Positions 61,252 to 64,000 of a stretch of 64,000 nucleotides of DNA are shown in pieces. Below the pieces are notes generated by a model. That model was not told the DNA's origin, made no database searches, and saw only the letters and a program-made list of their open reading frames with translations. The stretch is from a marine gamma proteobacterium HTCC2080. Its GTDB lineage: Bacteria > Pseudomonadota > Gammaproteobacteria > Pseudomonadales > Halieaceae. Each line of letters opens with the position of its first letter. Position 1 is the first letter of the stretch. The position numbers and the translations under genes are program-made. Location: contig AAVV01000014.1 of NCBI GenBank assembly GCA_000169115.1, positions 33,481-97,480 on the forward strand, in the 5' to 3' direction.

Positions 61252-62915
61252 GGTTCGCTGACGCCCCGCTCTTGGAGCTGACTATTAAATTTACTGCGCA
61301 GGAAGTTGGCGGGATCAGGTTGTACGTTTTTCATCCACAAAGCGGCAGTCTCTGGGCTGGCGAAAATCTCCTCAGCACTGTATTGCGTACGCGGCTCAAT
61401 CTCGCCTGCTAAAGTCTCAGCTCCCTCGCCAATTTGCGGGTCGTTATCGCCGTCTAGCGTTTCGCTGCCTACGCCCGCTTCCTCTGTTTGCGACTCGCTA
61501 AGTCGATTACTGGCCTCGATAATTTGGTGGATGAATTCGCGATTCGCTCGAGCGCCAGGGAATTCGGGATTGCGATGAAGTAGTAGGTCGTAGCGGGTTC
61601 TGGCGCCCACATAGTCTCGGCGGTGGGCCCTGGCATTGGCCTCGTTAAATACTGCAAGGTCGCTGTCTTGTCGGGTAAAAAGTGACGCCGCTTGTTCAAA
61701 ATCTTGATGATAGTATCGGGCAGTCGCACGCCAAATCGGATTGTCAAAAATTTGCGCTGCCTTCTTGTAATAGCCAAGTTGCAACAGCACACGGCCATAC
61801 TGCTCAGGGGTTAACCACAGTGCTACAAACCCATCGAGGGCAGGCTCGGAAATGTCGCGACTAGAACTTGCTAACTGATTTTGTGTGGAAGTGGCAGTGA
61901 TTGCCCCATCGGAATGGGTTTGGGCCAGTGGCAAATTGGAAAAGGTGACCAGACAGGGCACTAAAAGCCAGATCCAGAGTCGGGTCCAGCCACGCCGGAA
62001 CCAGAGCAATGCTAGCGCTAACATGGGGAAAACGAGCGGGTAACCGTTGTCGCGCCAAGGCAATGCCTCGTCATCGACAATTTTAAACGCGTCTGTCAGC
62101 GCGCCCGCAATTGCATCAACATCTCCGGGATCAATGGTTGCGTCGTAATATTTGCCATTACAACTGCTGGCCAAATTCATGAGTGCTTCGCGTTCTAGAG
62201 GGACGGTACTTTGTGACAATGAGGGGTCGCCAAACCCATAGACGATTAATTGATAATCACGGTCTCGGCACCAGCTTTTTAGCAGCTCAGGACTGCGAGC
62301 ACCAAGGCCGTCAGTAACCATCAAAACAGAGCTTCTATAATAAGACTGCGCTAGTAATCTATCGATGCCGGGAAGTGCATATTCGGGAAATTTTCCTGCT
62401 CTAGGCGCGATGCCGGGGGTCATTACCGCTAGGAAGCTTTCGGTAATTTCATGATCGCTAGTCAGTGGTAGTACGGTGTGTGCGCTTCCTGCATAGGCAA
62501 TCACACCAATTCGCTTGTCGGGAACCCGCTTCAGGAGATCACGGATTTTTTGAATGCCGCGAAGCAGTCGGCTAGGCGCGATATCTGTAGTAGCCATTGA
62601 TTCTGAAACATCGATAACGATTACCAATGGCGCGGTATCTTCAGCCAGTGGAGACGGTTGCTGTTGCCAGCTAGGGCCTGCCATTACCAGGGTGAGTAAC
62701 AGCATCAGAACCACAAGCACCGAGTTTGGGTTAAGTCGAGCAATGGGTGGCTTTTGAACACGCAGATGCTCAAGCAATGCCGAGTCTATGATGCCAGAAA
62801 ATTGGTTGGGGTCGGTCTGAGCAGCCCGGAGAAAGCGTTCAAAGAGTAACAAGGCGGGCGCCATTAACAGCCACTCGGGTCGCAAGAAATGAAAGTGGGT
62901 TAACACCTCCATCAT
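61248..62915 (-). CDS. batB: BatB-type VWA protein with TPR region (BatB/BatC fusion)
   Basis: A 555-residue protein. Two N-terminal helices (about 14-26 and 64-80) and a von Willebrand A domain with MIDAS motif DVSES (101-105) come first; the VMVTDGLGA strand lies in this domain. Another pair of helices (about 295-335) is followed by a periplasmic tail containing TPR-like helices (QYGRVLLQLGYYKKAAQIFD through ARTRYDLLLHRNPEFPGARAN). The TPR part corresponds to BatC, which is separate in some bacteria. It overlaps batA and batD by 4 bp each. Confidence 0.88.
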   Translation of the reverse strand: MMEVLTHFHFLRPEWLLMAPALLLFERFLRAAQTDPNQFSGIIDSALLEHLRVQKPPIARLNPNSVLVVLMLLLTLVMAGPSWQQQPSPLAEDTAPLVIVIDVSESMATTDIAPSRLLRGIQKIRDLLKRVPDKRIGVIAYAGSAHTVLPLTSDHEITESFLAVMTPGIAPRAGKFPEYALPGIDRLLAQSYYRSSVLMVTDGLGARSPELLKSWCRDRDYQLIVYGFGDPSLSQSTVPLEREALMNLASSCNGKYYDATIDPGDVDAIAGALTDAFKIVDDEALPWRDNGYPLVFPMLALALLWFRRGWTRLWIWLLVPCLVTFSNLPLAQTHSDGAITATSTQNQLASSSRDISEPALDGFVALWLTPEQYGRVLLQLGYYKKAAQIFDNPIWRATARYYHQDFEQAASLFTRQDSDLAVFNEANARAHRRDYVGARTRYDLLLHRNPEFPGARANREFIHQIIEASNRLSESQTEEAGVGSETLDGDNDPQIGEGAETLAGEIEPRTQYSAEEIFASPETAALWMKNVQPDPANFLRSKFNSQLQERGVSEP

Positions 62916-63862
62916 TGGGGCATCTTAGCTTTGGGTAGGGGCCAAAGGCGGGCGAGGGTTCTTAGAAGCAGGTACAGCATTAATACTGCCCCGAGGGGCA
63001 GCCAGTGAATGTCGGTACGGGGCCTGAATTTAACGCTTTCGAAGATATTGGGTTCAAGGGTGTCGAGCAGTTTAAAAACAGCGATAAGGTCTTCGCTGCT
63101 TAGTGCTTCGAAGGCTTGACCCCCTGTAACTTCAGCCATTCGAGCCAGAGTATCAAGGTCAATGGCTTCTTCACCGACGGCAGTGGGATCACCAACAGCA
63201 ATGGGATAAATTCGAATGTCTTCGGTGGCGGCAACGCGTGCAGCATCAACCGGCGGTACCAGGCTGCCGGTATCGTTACCGTCGGTGAGTAACAACAAAA
63301 CTCGATGTTCGGTCTCCGCATCTTTAAATAACTTAATCGCGAGTCCCACGGCATCTCCAAGCGCTGTGCTGGGGCCGGCCATACGAATTCGAGTTTCATT
63401 GAGCAGCAGCAGCCAGGTTCTATGATCCTCTGTGAATGGAGATTGCAGGTAAGCGCTGCTACCAAAAACAATGAGACCGAGCCGATCCCCGGCACGCTCG
63501 TTGGCGAGCTGTCGTAAAACAGTTTTAACCGCGGTTAAGCGGTCTGCAGGCTTTCCGTCGGCTTGGCTGAAATCTTCGGTTTCCATGGACCCTGAAAGAT
63601 CAACGGCGATCATTAAATCGCGCCCAGCTTTTTGCTGCTCAATGGGCTCACCCAACCACTGCGGTTTTGCTGCCGCAATAACGAGGCTCAACCACATCAG
63701 TGCAATCAGTACCTTTTGCCCGCGCCTCCTGATGAGCAACATGGCACCCCGTTGCGGCCGGGATTCGGTGGCTTCTAATAATCGTGTAAAAAAAGGCACT
63801 TGAACGGCATCTCTGCGCTCTCTATAGGCCGGTATGAAACGCATGACCAGCGGCAAGGGCAA
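62912..63862 (-). CDS. batA: BatA-type VWA membrane protein (N-terminus probably frameshifted)
   Basis: A 316-residue frame from TTG 63862 with a VWA domain: MIDAS DLSGSM (88-93), later VLLLLTDGNDTGS, and helices at about 50-66 and 290-310. Family members begin with a hydrophobic W-P-W segment running into LLPLPL. Here the frame opens directly at MPLPL, while the missing MDWVHPWAFV is encoded just upstream in another frame (63894-63865). One extra base near 63865 would join them. Either a one-base deletion, a sequencing error, or a shortened start (TTG 63862 or ATG 63844) applies. BatA acts with BatB/D at the inner membrane. Confidence 0.8.
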   Translation of the reverse strand: MPLPLVMRFIPAYRERRDAVQVPFFTRLLEATESRPQRGAMLLIRRRGQKVLIALMWLSLVIAAAKPQWLGEPIEQQKAGRDLMIAVDLSGSMETEDFSQADGKPADRLTAVKTVLRQLANERAGDRLGLIVFGSSAYLQSPFTEDHRTWLLLLNETRIRMAGPSTALGDAVGLAIKLFKDAETEHRVLLLLTDGNDTGSLVPPVDAARVAATEDIRIYPIAVGDPTAVGEEAIDLDTLARMAEVTGGQAFEALSSEDLIAVFKLLDTLEPNIFESVKFRPRTDIHWLPLGAVLMLYLLLRTLARLWPLPKAKMPQ

Positions 63863-63934
63863 CAGACGAAAGCCCAGGGATGTACCCAGTCCAACTGCTC
63901 TAGAATTAGCGTAAAGACAGCTCAGCGATCATGA

Positions 63935-64000
63935 TCATCTCGTGCTGAGCATCAAGATGTGCTCACGACTAAGCATCGCGCTGAGTACGCTCACGTCTGA
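63935..64000 (-). CDS. Partial C-terminus of the gene upstream of batA
   Basis: An open frame enters from the right edge and stops at 63937-63935 (TGA) after about 21 residues (ending EHILMLSTR). In related Bat clusters the gene before batA encodes a DUF4381 protein, so this may be its tail. The piece is too short to recognise. Confidence 0.35.
   Translation of the reverse strand, partial: SDVSVLSAMLSREHILMLSTR

Overview
The window reads as chromosomal DNA of a marine-type gammaproteobacterium, probably a relative of the OM60/NOR5 (Halieaceae) or SAR92 groups. That placement is inferred from gene order and gene content. I saw no rRNA, tRNA, CRISPR array, insertion sequence or prophage. Many starts are GTG or TTG.

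Left end (1-5.9 kb): a truncated DUF1365 gene and an FAD amine-oxidase-like gene run leftward. They are divergent from an ECF sigma factor and its ChrR-type zinc anti-sigma factor. This is the gene set of the RpoE-ChrR singlet-oxygen/light response. It is followed by a three-gene proton-pumping transhydrogenase operon (pntAA-pntAB-pntB) ending in a clear terminator.

Core block (6-40.8 kb): an ABC exporter and an MscS-type channel are followed by a long stretch whose order closely follows pseudomonads. The leftward genes are ubiE-ubiJ-ubiB-hisI-hisE-tatA-tatB-tatC, then argS-SPOR protein-hslV-hslU-DUF971, then priA. Next come rpmE and malic enzyme, then a leftward penicillin-binding protein 1A divergent from pilMNOPQ-aroK-aroB, then gltB-gltD-hemE and a convergent cysE. 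Many of these genes overlap by 4 bp (ATGA), so they are probably translationally coupled. The genes cover quinone synthesis, histidine synthesis, protein export, proteolysis, replication restart, cell wall, type IV pili, the shikimate pathway, glutamate synthesis and haem.

Accessory half (40.8-59.9 kb): shorter units with more intergenic space. They include a divergent TrmB-like methyltransferase with a hexapeptide acyltransferase, SrkA kinase, ComF, and several small membrane or unknown proteins. A DUF805 gene is broken at an A7/T7 run. There are two exported small proteins (NTF2-like and RidA-like), a malonate carrier (madLM) without decarboxylase genes, a sulfotransferase-like protein and a cupin. 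A membrane protein/winged-helix regulator pair has a palindromic operator candidate over its promoter. Threonine degradation (tdh-kbl), a two-repeat DUF3012 lipoprotein and a glutamylpolyamine-type pair (puuB-like/puuA-like) follow. The half ends with a membrane protein built from three related two-helix units and a second, divergent shikimate-kinase-like protein.

Right end (60.1-64 kb): a leftward Bat operon (batA, batB with TPR, batD). The batA N-terminus appears frameshifted. A short partial reading frame runs off the end.
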